From Delphinapterus leucas (Eukaryota > Chordata > Mammalia > Artiodactyla > Monodontidae): a stretch of 64,000 nucleotides of DNA. Where the stretch lies: positions 3,346,760 to 3,410,759 of the forward strand of contig NW_022098050.1 of the NCBI RefSeq assembly GCF_002288925.2, in the 5' to 3' direction. This document shows positions 36,595 through 49,045 of this stretch, one piece after another (position 1 is the stretch's first letter; every line of letters begins with the position of its first letter). Below the pieces are notes generated by a model, which made no database searches, was not told where the DNA came from, and worked only from the letters and a program-made list of their open reading frames with translations. The translations under genes were made by a program, and so were the position numbers.

Positions 36595-36911
36595 AAATCA
36601 ATCAATGTAATCTACCACATTAACAGACTAAAGAAGAAAATTCACATGATCATATAATTGACACAGAAGAAACATCTGTCAAATTTTAACATCATGACAA
36701 AAACTCCCAGCAAACCAGGAAGAGATGAGAACTTCCTCAACCTGATGAAGAAAATCTACAAAAAGCCTACAATTAACATTATACTTCATGGTGAAAGATT
36801 GAGTGCTTTCCCCCTGTGACTGGGAATAATGCAAAAATAAATGCAAATAATAATCCACTCTCACCACTCTTATTTAACGTTATATTGGTTGTCCTAGCCA
36901 GTGCAACAAGA

Positions 36912-36950
36912 GGAAGGAAGGAAGGAAGGAAGGGAGGAAGGAAGAAAGGC
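36912..36950 (+). repeat. GGAA microsatellite
   Basis: About nine GGAA units with a GGGA and a GAAA variant. Confidence 0.9.
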
Positions 36951-37192
36951 ACATAGATTGGAAAGGAAGAAGTAAACGTGTCCCTATCCACAGGTGGCAT
37001 GATTATTTATAAAGAAAATCCTAAAGAATCTATGAAATAATTCCTGAGGTTAGCAAGGTTGCAGTATACAAAGTCAAAACACAAAAATCACTTGTATTTC
37101 TATATACTAACAAAGAATAGTTAGAAAATGAATTTTTAAAAAATATCATTTCCAATAGCTCCAGAAAACAAAATACTTAAGTATAGTTGACT

Positions 37193-37467
37193 CTTAAACA
37201 ACACGGGTTTGAACTGTGTGGGTCCACTTATGCAGATTGTTTTCAATAAATATATGGTCAGCCCTCCATATCTGTAGGTTCCGCATTGGCTGATTCAACC
37301 AACTCCATATCATGTACTATGTTTCTGAACTGTGGTTGGTTGAATCCATGGATACGGATTCTGCGGATATGGAGGGCCTACTATGGGACCTGAGCATCCA
37401 CAGATTTTGGTATCAGCGGCAGGTCCTAGAAACTAATCCCTCGCAGATACCAAAGGATGACTATACA
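37193..37467 (+). mobile_element. Tigger/MER2-like DNA transposon
   Basis: Contains AAACAACACGGGTTTGAACTG, GTCAGCCCTCCATATCTG and its inverse CGGATATGGAGGGCCTAC, with TA at both outer edges. A palindromic Tigger-type element inserted in the L1. Confidence 0.7.
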
Positions 37468-37973
37468 AATCTAAAAAAGCATATACCAGACCTGTATACA
37501 AAAAACCTCAAAATGCTGATGAAAGAAATAAAAAATGATCTATATAAATGGAGAGATAACCGTGTTGGTGGATTAGAAGATTCAAAATAGTAAGGATGTT
37601 ATATCTCCCCAAACTGATTAATAGATTTAACATAATTCCAATCAGAATCCCAGTGGGCTTTTTGGGTAGATGTAGACGAGCTTATTCTAAAGTTTATATG
37701 GAATTTTTAACCAAAACAATTTTGAAAAAGAAGAATAAAGCTGGAAGAAGCACACTACCCAATTTTAAGACTATTTACGAAGCTACAGTAATCAAAATAA
37801 CGTGGTATTGCTGAAGCAATAGGCACACAGATCAATGGACTAGAATAAAGAACAATCAGCAAAAAACCTGCCAATTAATTTTTGAAAAATGTGCAAAGTG
37901 AATTCAATGGAATTTATTATATGTCAAGTATACCTCAATAAAGCTGCTTTAAAAAAAACAAAAAACCTGTGTA

Positions 37974-38209
37974 GGGACTTCCCTGGTGGTTCAGTGGCTA
38001 AGACTCCGCACTCCCAATGCAGGGACCCCGGGTTTGATCCCTGGTCTCGCAACTAGATCCAGTCCTGCATGCCGCAACTAAAGATCCTGCATGCTGCAAC
38101 TAAAGATCCCGTACGCCACAAAGATCCTGTACACGGCAACGAAGATCCCGCGTGCCGCAACTGAGACCCGGCGCAGCCAAATAAATAAATAAATAAATTT
38201 AAACAAAAC
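37974..38209 (+). mobile_element. CHR-related SINE in an L1 tail
   Basis: Starts GGGACTTCCCTGGTGGTTCAG and has several AAAGATCC(T/C)G..GCAACT units, ending in (AAAT)n. The duplication AAAACCTGTGTA lies at 37962-37973 and 38210-38221, at the L1 A-tail. Confidence 0.9.
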
Positions 38210-39019
38210 AAAACCTGTGTATTCCTCTCACTGTTTTTTTTTTTTCATTTTAGGAATTTCAGGAATGTTAAATGCATGAAGGGGGCCTTTGGGATTCATA
38301 GAAATGGAAAATTATTTTTGATACTGCAGCTGTTCATCCAAGCTTCTTTATCCAAATTTAGAAACTAGGTGAAAAATATTCTGTTACTTACTCCTTATGT
38401 AATCAGTGTCCTTATTAAGCATTCAGCATTGAATTTAACATTAGGTCCTGGAGAAAAAATAATATATGAAAATGTGAAATAATCCATTTCAGATTACAAA
38501 TGAATTCAAAGAAAAAATTAAGGTCAAAGTAAATCTCCTAGATATTGATAGTGCCAAGGAACAACTAAAGCTCTTTGTTAAGGGGCACAAATGATGCAAG
38601 TTCCTTGAAATGAAAGGACATAAGAACACTTGAGGGCAGAAAAAAGTAGGTAGTGGGAGACTTTTTAGGGAGACCTAAAAACCAGGCTGGCTTGGAAAAG
38701 CATGGTGGGAGACACCCACGTCCACTTGAGCTTACAGTAAATGACCTGCCTCAAATTGCTAGTGGCCAGTGGTTACCTAACAGTCATGGTCAGCAATTTG
38801 TGGGTGTCTATCACATAAAGTCCAGTGAGGGAGAGAGAGAAAATGGCTAGTCAGCCCTCTACAAGGAACAGAAATGTGTGTAAGTTGTTTTTTGGGAGTT
38901 CTAACCATAACTTATATTTGCACAGTGCATTATAGATCACTCCCCTAGGAGAGCAGGTGGCATTGTTCACATTTGGCAGATAAAAGCAGGAACGGGGTTG
39001 GTCAAGTTTATCCAGCTAG

Positions 39020-39660
39020 TAGGTGAATAATGATGTTGAGCATCTTTTCATATATCTTCTTTGGTGAAGTGTCTGTTAAAATATTTCCCCCACTCTTTAA
39101 ACTGGGTTACCTGTTTTCTTATTGAGTTTAGAGAGCTCTTTATATATTCTGGATAAAAATTCTTTACCAGATATGTCTTTGCAAATATTTTCTCCAGTCT
39201 GTGGCTTGTCTTTTCATTCTCTTAACTTTGTCTATCAAAGAACAGAAGTTTTAAATTTGGATGAAGTACTTTTTTTTTTTTTTTTTTTTTTTAGTACACG
39301 GGCCTCTCACTGCTGTGGCCTCTCCCGTTGCGGAGCACAGGCTCCGGACGCGCAGGCTCAGCGGCCATGGCTCACGGGCCCAGCTGCTCCGCGGCATGTG
39401 GGATCTTCCCGGACCGGGGCACGAACCTGCATCCCCTGCATCGGCAGGCGGACCCTCAACCACTGCGCCACCAGGGAAGCCCCCCTTTTTCTTTTTTTTT
39501 TTTTTTACTTTTTATAGCTCATGTTTTTGGTGTCATAACTAAGAAAGCCTTGTCTAACTCAAGTTTGTAAGGATTTTCTCCCACATTATCATCAAGAAGT
39601 TTTATAGCTGTAGTGTTATATTTAAATCTATGATCTATTTTGAGTTACCTCTTCTTTAAT
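39020..39660 (-). mobile_element. L1 fragment, reverse, split by a SINE
   Basis: Antisense L1 pattern: AATGATGTTGAGCATCTTTTC, GCAAATATTTTCTCCAGTCTG and AGTTTTATAGCTGTAGTG. A SINE interrupts it at 39271. Confidence 0.75.
39271..39482 (-). mobile_element. CHR-type SINE, short GC-rich form
   Basis: A T-tract of over 20 bases, then TAGTACACGGGCCTCTCACT, to the head CACCAGGGAAGCCC. A second T-tract follows the head. Confidence 0.92.
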
Positions 39661-39944
39661 AAAGTGTGCCTTTGATGAAAATAAGAGAGAGAAGTACTAG
39701 GGAGTAAAGAACAAAGGTGATGCCAGTACCAGTCAGCATTGGGAAATGAACCTTGGATATTCCCAGGACTATGCATTTATTCCGTTCTATGGACCTGCAA
39801 TGAAGCTGGGCATGCCACATTCTGTAGCTAAACAGCCTAATACATTTGGATAGCTAACCTGGGGTCCAGCAATTAATCAGAATGCTCCCAGGAAACATCC
39901 TGGGAAATTAAGCTCACATTTCCAATACACTCTTCCAAACCAGC

Positions 39945-40532
39945 TCTGTAGTGGATTGCTTGGAAAGTTGGCCACCAACAATTCCTCCCATCCTGCACAT
40001 GTATACCACTCTTCCCATCTTAAGAGGTGGAATCTATCCACTACCACCACCACCCTGAAAGCAGGTGTGCTTAGCAATTTGCTTTGATGAATAGAATGTG
40101 ACAGGAGTGACGTGCCTAGGCCTTAAGTGTCCTGGCAGCTTTGGCTTTCATCCCCTGGGAATCCATCTGCATGTTAAAAAGTCCATTTACTCTGCTGGGG
40201 GGAAAGGCAACTGTGGGGGGGGGGGGGAAGAGAGAGAGAGAGAGAGAGAACATAGAGAATAGGAGACTGTAAAGAGGTAGAGAGAGAGGCCCAGCTGTCC
40301 CAGCCATTCCGGTCATCCCAGATGAAGTGCCAGACATGGGAGGAGAGCCATCTTGGATTTGCCAGCCCCATATGAGCTGGCCCGGCCAACATCACATTAA
40401 GCAGAGATGAACCATCCCCACTGAGCCCTGCCCAAACTGCAGAACCATGGACAAATAAATGGTGGTTGCTGTTTTAAGCCACTAAGTTTTAGGATGGTTT
40501 CTTACACGGCAATAGCTAACTGAAACACTCCT
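39945..40532 (+). mobile_element. MaLR (MLT1-like) LTR
   Basis: Ends with ACAAATAAATGGTGGTTGCTG, TTTTAAGCCACTAAGTTTTAG and GCAATAGCTAACTGAAACAC, the standard MLT1-type LTR end. Upstream GGTGGAATCTATCCACTACC and GATGAATAGAATGTGACAG fit too. Confidence 0.75.
40215..40250 (+). repeat. Poly-G followed by (AG)n
   Basis: Thirteen G residues, then about eleven AG units, inside the MLT1-like LTR. Confidence 0.9.
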
Positions 40533-42650
40533 CAAGCTTCCTCGTAGAAGTCTGCCTTACAGTTCGCTTCCTTATCTAGACAGCTCTATTCAGCAGGCAT
40601 CAATTCAGCAGTAGAAAGAACTTTGAATCTTGGGTTAAGTTCCAGCTGAGCCATTATTTGTGTGAATGCCCCCAGAAGACTCTAAGATAAGGTGCAGGTG
40701 GTTCATTTGGGAGGCATCCCGGGAGGCACAATCACAATGATAGACTGGGGAAGAGAGGCAGGGAAGGGAGGAAACTCAATAAACATACCGCTGGCTGGGC
40801 AACCGTGGCTCCATCCTACTGGGGACTCTTCCTCCCTCTTTTGCATCCAAACCTCAGCTTTATGTAATTTCTTTCCCCATTAAGGCTACTCCTCCACTTT
40901 TAACTTTATTTCATCCAGGAAAAGAAAATAATAGTGGTAAGGTGGGGGACTGGTAAGAGAGTGACCCCCGCCAGGCATGAGGTCTCAGAGATGTCCTTGC
41001 TTCTACAGCTGCTTCACCTGAGAGGATGCTCCATCCTCCATTCAAGCTCTTTTGCACAAGACCCCATAGGGACAACTTTAGGCAGAGTTGATGGTACCCA
41101 CCGTCCCCAGGCCCTCCGCCTTGAATTAGCAGAGACAATTAAGACAGCATGTGGCTTGTGCCATTTTAATTTTGGTCATATTTTACATGGCTAACAAAAA
41201 GAAAGTTAAAAGGATAACTTTTATAAATGAAGGCATTACCCTTGTCCAAGGGAAATTTTTTTTTTCCCAGTTTAGTCTCCTTCTGTTATTTAATTTTCGG
41301 CTCATTGTCTAAAGCTGGAAAAGAGGCAAAACAGGAAAAAGGCACCTAACTCTGTGGAGATCAGCACAAAGCAAAGGTCCTCAGCAAATGCCAACTCCGG
41401 TTCCCACCAAGGGCATTCCCGAAGCCCTGGAGGCTGACTGTTGGCATTCAACACAGTCAGAACCAAAAAAGGTCTAGCCTTTAAAGTAAAACCAGAAAGC
41501 GGAACAAAAGCAACAGCGTATACGGTCTTCCAAAGGCTCAACTGTCCTCCACAGAGGTCAACTGAGACACAGTCAAAATCCAAGAAGGGAGCGAGGCTGC
41601 AGCAAGGCCTTCAGCAGAAGGTTCCTGATCGAGGCACTGGCTGAGGGAGACTCTGAGGCTGGATTCGAGCTCTCTTGCTCCATATTCACACTGGGAGGCC
41701 ATCACATCACCTCTGTTTCCTGGCAAACGTGGTGCTTCTGCTTCTTTACAATTCTGCTCAGAAGGCGAAACCACATCGAGAAGCTGCCTCACCTCCATTT
41801 AAACAAAGACACAGAAAAGATCTGGGCAGCAGAACTCGGGGGATTCCTCTCACCTTCAAGCTCGAGCCTCACTGCCACTGGGATTTTCAAACTAAGTGAC
41901 AGCACACCATTGACAAACTCTCTGACGGCAAAGAAATGAAAAGCGTTCACCTGCAGGTCCAAGGCTGTGACACCACTGGCCCTGATAGCAACGGAGAAAG
42001 TTCTAGAATGAAAGGGAGGGAGTTGAGCTCTGAGATGGAACGCACAGCTACCCTGGGCTAAGAGGCTCTGTCTGGGGACAAACCACCTCCTCAGATCTGA
42101 AAGCTTCCTGAGACTTTCCATGGACAGAAAGAGGGCCACTCACTGTGGGCAAGGGCACCAGCAAAAGCCACTTGGACTTCACTGACCTGGAAAGATGGCT
42201 TTGGGATTTGCACGAGGAAATTCTGCAGAAGAGGAAAGAAGAGTATTCTGAAAGGAGACAATGTTTAGAGGAGGAGAGAAATACATCCCAATGGCTGCTC
42301 CCAGCTTTCTTCACATTTTAATACACAAAAACGTTGCAAAGAACACGTTTACAACAACCAAACGTTGGTAGCTTTCAACTGGAGGAAACTTCTTTTAACC
42401 AAGTAGGCACAGAGCTGCCTAGCAGGCCAGAAGTGGGACAGATGGTGTTACCCAAAGATTTTTTTTTTCATTCTTTCCCCTCTTTATAGCCTGCAGTGCT
42501 CACTGCCACCAGTAAATGCTTCAGGCAATTCAATGCCATCTTCCCAAAGGACCTGTGCTGAAACCCAAAACACAGTTCCCTTTAAAAACAACAAATAAGA
42601 AACACTAGTCTATTAAGATGCTGTGAGAAAATAACTTGGAAATGTCCACA

Positions 42651-42845
42651 CCAGTGGTTCTCACACTCGAGCGGGCATCAAAAGCACCTAGAGAGTTTGT
42701 TACAACACGGTTGCTGGCCTACCTTCCCCCAGGCCCAGCTTCTGATTCAACAGCTCTGGGGTGGGGCATGAGAATTTATGCATCTATTAAGTTTGTAGGT
42801 ACTGCTGTTGCCGGTGGTCTGAGGACCACACTTTCAGATTCTGTG
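42651..42845 (+). mobile_element. MER5A element, nearly full length
   Basis: Begins CAGTGGTTCTCACACTCGAG, passes GCTTCTGATTCAACAGCTCTG and GGGGTGGGGCATGAGAATTT, and ends GGACCACACTTTCAGATTC. Confidence 0.85.
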
Positions 42846-43636
42846 GTCCTTGTTATTTGTTCTCTCCCAGAGGGGAACAATTACGTTAGCATATCGATGA
42901 CCCTGAGCCATCCTGCAGTAAAGAAACCTACGGAACTTATTTACCATGCATTCTGCTGCCCATAGAACATCTATGAATCTCTCTGGGAAGCAGCGCTTCA
43001 AGGAAGCCACTTTGGGAAAATGTTCTACTAGGGATGGTCCTGACCAGCAGAAAGATCACAGGCTCCTGAAGGAACAGCCACCAGCAAGAGACAGATAGCC
43101 AAGTCAAAGCCTCAGCAGTGATCGGGGTAAGGGGCAGTGAAGGGCTTCAGGCCACACCATATAGCAGGACTGTGGCAGGGCAGCAGGTCTGGAGAGCCCC
43201 GAGCCTGCGGTCCAGAAACCCATGCAGCATCCAGGACGTCTCAGGAGGTAGCCAAGGCCAGTCTGCCTACAGCTTTGGATCAGAACCCTAGGCCTTGGCC
43301 AAGAATTGGTGAGAATAAACAGGGTCCCAGTTTCTAGAGGCTATCAGGAGGTTACCAAGCCTCAAACAGAGAGAATGAAACACCCAGTTATCTGTCAGAT
43401 AAATGTGTACAGGGCTAGTTATAGCATGCGGGCCTAGGCATCTTAAAAGACTCCCTGACTAAGGCCAAGACGAGTCCTGAGCTGAGCATCATGGTGAAGG
43501 CGCAGGAGCCACAAACACTTAGGGATCTTGTTAAAGGGAGGCTCTGATTTCATAGGTCTGGTTTCTACGTGACTGTAGAGCTCCCAGGCCAAGCAGGTCT
43601 CAGTCTATACTCTGAGTAGCAAGGCCCTAATTAAGG

Positions 43637-43968
43637 GGTTGGCAAACTATTTCTGTCAAGAGCCAGAGAGTAGATACTTTCAGCTTTGCAGGCCATATGT
43701 TCTCTGTCACAACTGCTCAACTCGGCCACTTATCACCAAGTAGCCACAGACAACACCCAAACAAATGAGTGTGGCTGGGTTCCAGTGGCACTGATATCTA
43801 AATTTCAGATAACTGTCACGTGTTACGAAGTAGTCTCCTTTTGATTTTTTCCAACCATTTGAAAATTTTAACACCATTCTTAGCTCACTGGTCATACAAA
43901 ACCAGGAGTTGGGGTGCTCTGTGGCTTGGCAAGACTTAGTTTGCAGACCCCTACCACAGATTGCTGCT
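43637..43968 (+). mobile_element. hAT-type DNA transposon
   Basis: GGGTTGGCAAACTATTTCTGT, GCTTTGCAGGCCATATG and, near the end, TAGTTTGCAGACCCCTAC form inverted ends of a familiar mammalian hAT repeat; subfamily not assigned. Confidence 0.65.
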
Positions 43969-44074
43969 CTCCCCACCCCAGGTCTGCCAAAGCAAGACAC
44001 ACGGAGGAGGGGGGATCAGGGAAACCTCATCTCACCAGACTCCCTGGGTAATCCCGATGAAGCCTGTCCAGATA

Positions 44075-44154
44075 TTGGGTTGGCCCAAAAGTTCGTTTGG
44101 GTTATTCCATACCATCTTATGGAAAAACCCGAACAAACTTTTGGGCCAAGCCAA
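44075..44154. mobile_element. 80-bp mariner MITE
   Basis: A palindromic element from TTGGGTTGGCCCAAAAGTTC to GAACAAACTTTTGGGCCAAG-CCAA, flanked by TA at 44073-44074 and 44155-44156. It has the size and TA target of MADE1-like mariner derivatives known in mammals. Confidence 0.9.
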
Positions 44155-44505
44155 TACCACTGCTGGGCTGGGAACTACTTATTCACTCAAAGCCCTGAAA
44201 CGGTGGGAGGGCCCCCCCCTTTTAGTGCTAACAGTTCAGCCTTCCTGACTTGCCCAGTTCGGGGGGGGGGGTCGGGGGGCTTCACATGAGGGGTGGGGTG
44301 TGCTGTCCTGACTTCCCCATTGGTGTCAATCTCACCCATTCTCCAAGGGGCTGCCTTCTCCCTAAGCCCAGCGGCGTCGGTCTCTGGCACAAAGATGTGT
44401 AGCCCCTGTGTCTTTAAGGGTTGGTCAGTTGCAGAAATTCTCAATCCCAGGACAGGGTTTTGCTAGAGAGGCAGGGACCGCCCTAATCACACTCGTGTGG
44501 CCTTT

Positions 44506-44714
44506 TTTTTTTTTTTTTTTGCGGTACGCGGGCCTGTCACTGCTGTGGCCTCTCCCGTTGCGGAGCACAGGCTCCGGACGCGCAGGTTCAGCGGCCATGG
44601 CTCACGGGCGCAGGCACTCCGTGGCATGGTGGGATCTTCCCGGACCGGGGCACGAACCCGTGTCCCCTGCATCGGCAGGTGGACTCTCAACCACTGCGCC
44701 ACCTGGGAAGCCCT
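44506..44714 (-). mobile_element. CHR-type SINE, short GC-rich form
   Basis: Reverse copy with an 11-bp duplication GTGTGGCCTTT at 44495-44505 and 44715-44725. Confidence 0.94.
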
Positions 44715-45107
44715 GTGTGGCCTTTCTTAAAGGGCTGCAGTTATTTCTAAGCTGCAGCTGAGCTGCTGGGCAAAGGCATGTGAGGACCCTGTTACCCATC
44801 ACCGAAGATGTGCTTTGCTACTGCTGGCCGCACTCCAGGCAGGAGGACTTCAAAGGAGATGAAGTCGAGTGCACCCCGAAGAGTTGGCTTTGTTTTTGAG
44901 TTAGAAGAGGGAGCAGAAAACGAAAGTCTGTACACGCTTATCTCAGGAATGTCGGGGACTTAGGAAAGGAAGTCTAGAAGATGCCATGATGACGGCAAAG
45001 CCAAGGGAAGAAGGGAGAGAGGAGGGAGGACAGCTATTGGGCGGCCCTTATAAACAGGCCAGCCACTCCGTCTTGGCAAAGGGCTGAACTCACCCAGCGG
45101 ACCAGTC

Positions 45108-45245
45108 GTTCTCAGATTTCACTGTGTATAAGAATCATCTGTGGGACCCTGTTGAAATGCATACGCTCATTCACTAGGTCTCGGGTGGGGCCTGAGCTTC
45201 TGACTTGCTTGCTAGGCTCCCAGGTGACCCAAGGATTCAAGCTCG
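45108..45245 (+). mobile_element. MER5A-like fragment
   Basis: GTTCTCAGATTTCACTGTGTA, AAGAATCATCTGTGGGACCC and TAGGCTCCCAGGTGACCC follow the MER5A order. Confidence 0.6.
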
Positions 45246-45717
45246 CGAGGATGCCGCTGACACACAAGCACAGCTTTTTGTTTTGTTTTTCTTTTTAATA
45301 GAAGCAAGCTGTCAAAGCACATGGCGCCCATAGCTCTTTCCCACCTGGGGCTGAGCTACGGACACCCAGGACTGCAGCATAGATGGGTGTCCAGGGAGTT
45401 GTCTACACCACAGCACCCACCATCACACCCGTCCAAAGAGCAGGCGGGGTCTCACACTTTAAGTCTTGAGTTCTGGGCCTGCCTCTCTATCCTTTTCCTA
45501 CTCAGCACAAAGTCTGTCCCCTGACCAAGCCCTGTGCCCACGCATTACACGTGCCTAGACAAGGCATCTTTTTCTAATCCACCCAAAGGCACCTTATGGA
45601 CTAGCCGTGCCCTGCAGCCAGCAGTGAGAGGGTGGCAGCACAGACACTGCTTTGTCACTCAACCCTTGAGTGGATGCTGTTAATGAACTGAGCTTTCGTG
45701 ACATCACTTAACCAAAA

Positions 45718-46350
45718 AGACAGATAATCTCAAGAGCTGATAAAAATGTAGAGAAATCAAAACCATCACACACTGCTGGTGGGAATGTAAAAGGGTACAT
45801 TGGAAAACAGACTGGCCGGTCCTCAAATGGCTAAACACAGAGTTACCATATGACCCAGCCATTCCACTCCTAAGGATCTACCCAAGAGAAATGAAAACAT
45901 ATGTCCACACAGAAACTTGTATATGAATATTCACTGCAGCATTACTCGTGATAACCCCAAAGTGGAAGCAACTCAAATGTCCATCAACTGATGAACAGAT
46001 AAAATGTGGTCTGTCCATACAATGGAATATAATCCAGCCATAAAAAAGGAGTCAAGTACTGATACCTGCTACAGTATGGATCAATCTTAAAAACATTATG
46101 CTAAGCGAAAGAAGCCAGACACGAAAGGATACTGTGTGATTCCATTTATATGGAATGTTAAAAACCGGAAAATCTATAGAGCCAGAAAGTACTTCAGCAG
46201 TTGCCTAGGGCTACGGAGAGGGGGTGGGGAGCAATGGCTAAAGGGTGTGGAGTTTCTTTGGCGGGTAATGAAAATGTTCTAAAACTGTGATGGATACACA
46301 ACGCTGAATATACTACAATTCACTGAAGTGGTTTAAATGGGGAAACAGCA
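45718..46350 (+). mobile_element. Old L1 3' end, forward
   Basis: CACACTGCTGGTGGGAATGT, ACCATATGACCCAGCCATTCC, GGAATATAATCCAGCCATAA and the 3' UTR TATACTACAATTCACTGAA are visible in order. Diverged. Confidence 0.8.
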
Positions 46351-46679
46351 TGACATATCAGCTGGGGTGCTCAAAGCAAGTGGTATAGAGAGGGATCCTT
46401 TGGGACCTCGACAAGACGGGGCAAGGGCTAGCTCTGGGGCAGCAACTTCTCAGAACCCTGAGGAACACCCAAGCAGCCCCGGGCGTGAGACTCTGAGATT
46501 GCAGCCAAGTGTTGGTATGAACAACCACGCGGAAATACACCAGGGCGCGGCTCTGTGAGTGCCCGAGGTGCCACTGATCCTTGCCTGCCTATCCCCGGTG
46601 CCCGGCCCGATGCCTAATGTGTAGTGGCCGCTCAGAAACTGAACTCTGTCCCTGCCTGTGGAGGAAAGGGAATCCTGGA

Positions 46680-46800
46680 GTCGGGGGGCTGAGTTCTAAG
46701 GTCAGCTCTGCTTCTAACTCCCCGTGTGACCCCAGACAAATCCCTTCCACTCGCTGAACCTCAGAGACTCATCACTGAGACGTGGGGAGTTCCGTCTCGG
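46680..46800 (+). mobile_element. MIR fragment
   Basis: GCTCTGCTTCTAACTCCCCGTGTGACC, then CTCGCTGAACCTCAGAGACTCATC; MIR core. Confidence 0.6.
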
Positions 46801-48988
46801 GCGCCCTCCCAGACTGAGATGCCACATGAATTAGGTGGCCCATGCAGGGGAGCCTGGATGTGGATGAGAAGCTCCTGTGGGCATCTAGATAGAGCCCGAG
46901 ACACCCATCAGCAGGTCGGTCCCGGTCAGAGGTGTGCTCCCTTGCAGATTTCACCGAGACCCACCGAGAGTCCCCCGGGGGCCAGGCTCCCTGCTCGGCC
47001 ACAAGGGCACAGAATGAACAAGACCCCAGTGCCTGCCCACGTGGCTGAGGCCGTCGGGTCCGTGAGTAGCTCCTGGTGAAACAGTATGGCCCTCCTCTTT
47101 GAAAAGCGGACTTCGAATCGAAGTGGAAACAGGATTTCAACCTCAGATATTTAAAGGAACCGGAGCCTTTGTGTGGCAAATGCTGAGTCAGTGGCAACAA
47201 GTCTGTCAGAGTTCCTAGAGGGAACGGCCACACTGGGGGCAGAGACTCAGAAGGCCGGGGACGTGGCCAGGCCACCGCTTCCTCACCCCTCCACCAGGGG
47301 CCTGCCAAAGCTCGGCTCAATTCTCGCTTGCCCCGTGGCCCTCATTTAACCAGTGTTCTGGAACATTCTTGAATCCCTGGGACTGGTAGGGTCATCAGCT
47401 CAGCCACCCACACAGCTAGCGGCAGGCCAGAGGCATTCAGCAGAGGGTCCTGGGCTGCGCTCGGTATGGAAGAGATAGATGCTCATCAGCCATAACTGGG
47501 CAGACGCTGCAAAGAGCCAGTGACAACAGGGGGAACAGCATGGAACCCATCACACAACAGGTCACTGTAAGAGCAGGGCAGAAGAAACAGGGCAACGATC
47601 TTTCAAGGCCAAGGCACAAAGTCCACCCCCAAATTCTATATTTGGATCTATTACTCATAAAAAAAAGCTTTAAAACCAATATACTCAATTTACAACACCA
47701 AACCTCTGGGATAATCCAAGCCACTATGTCCAAACCCATTTATCTTCTCCCTGGAGAACAACGTACAAAGAGGCATGCAGTATGAGCTAAGGATTACGGG
47801 GCAGTGAATCACTCAGCTCGGGAATGATGACTCCAGAAGTTTCTGAGGCTAGAGTGTGCCCGTAAGACCCAGGTGCAACCAATTATCATCTGGGCAACTT
47901 GGGAGCTTAGCAAAGCTACCAGTGACTTTTCTCTCAAAGAAGCTTTATCCTTAAATCTTTTATCTGAAAAATCCTGCCCCCTCCCCCCAAAGTCCCTGGT
48001 GTTTCTAAGTCTCCTAGAAGATTGTCCTAGGGTGATTTGAAATTCAAGAGCCTCAGCAATTAACTATGCCCCAACTTGTTGCCTGTCCAGATGGATCTTT
48101 CGTTCAGAGTCCTGCAAATTGCCTCTGATACCTCGCATTTTTTTCTCTTTGGGGATTAGCAGCTTGGAAATTCTGGTTAAATCCTGCAGGGATATTGAAA
48201 TAGAATGTGTTGATTCCCTGTCACAATTACCTCAATCATTCAATCAACCCACAAATATCCACTAAAGATCCTATGATTATGACTGTTTTGTTTGGTGTTG
48301 ATTTTTAAATGAGGAGAATGGGAAATTGTACCGCTGGTTATAATTCAGGAGGCCACCTGATCATTGGTTCAAAGCTCCCCTACTCTGGCAACTTTATCGT
48401 ACTTTCTATGTTGACTTTTGTGCCCATTAAGTGCACATTCTCTCATAGAATTCACAAAAGTATCTGGTGAGGAGTGATGTTGAATTGGGATAGGGCCTTC
48501 TCCCCAGAAAAAGAACACCCACACAGATTTTTGTTTCCAATTTCAAAATGTTTTTAGAGAAGGAAGCCCAGAGACACCCTGCATTAACCTTCCTTGGGCC
48601 TGTAGTTGTCACTACCACTGGCATCAGCATCGCTCAACATCACTCTGCAATCTCCGGGCCCAGGGTTCCTGCGTGGCTCCTCTCTGTGCTTCACAGGGCT
48701 TGTCGACCCATCTGTGTTATAATATTTACCCCCATGGATAACCTGGTGTCTATTTCCCCACAAGACAGAAAGCTATTGACAGAAGGAATTCCCCACCTTT
48801 TTCATCCTAGTATCCCATGCACTCCATCCTTCCATGTCCACTTTAAAAAGAAAGTCTCTGGATAGAGCCAAGGTTCCAAGAGAGAAGGCAGAATTCATAT
48901 ATCCAAGAGAAAGATCCAGGCTTAAAAGACGCCATAAACAATGGCCAATAAAAGCCGACAGTCAAGAAATCACACAAGCAAGAACTGA

Positions 48989-49045
48989 GGACTAATACAA
49001 CATTGTAAATCAACCATACTCCGATAAAAGTTAAAAAAAAAAAAA
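48989..49045 (+). mobile_element. 57-bp L1 tail insertion
   Basis: Only ATACAACATTGTAAATCAACC and the AATAAA-like end with A-tail were inserted, flanked by AAGAACTGA at 48980-48988 and 49046-49054. Confidence 0.8.

Larger units (their letters stand above)
34920..37960 (+). mobile_element. Old L1 with 5' region, broken ORF2 and 3' end
   Basis: A 5'-UTR-like start (GTAAGATGGAGTAATCACAG) is followed from about 35560 by ORF2-like sequence, including the reverse-transcriptase region (CTCCAGGTCCAGGTGATTTC, ACCAATTCTGCAGAATCTC). It ends TATACCTCAATAAAGCTGC. Frames carry stops and shifts, and a SINE (36366) and a Tigger-like element (37193) interrupt it. The start is the less certain part. Confidence 0.75.

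Noticed and set aside
35560..37820. Reverse transcriptase-like peptides
   Set aside because: They are remains of an old L1 ORF2 with stops and frameshifts, not a functional gene.
39122..39517. Open frame of 131 codons, plus strand
   Set aside because: It runs through an L1 fragment and a reverse CHR SINE. The same SINE-derived peptide recurs in frames at several other copies.
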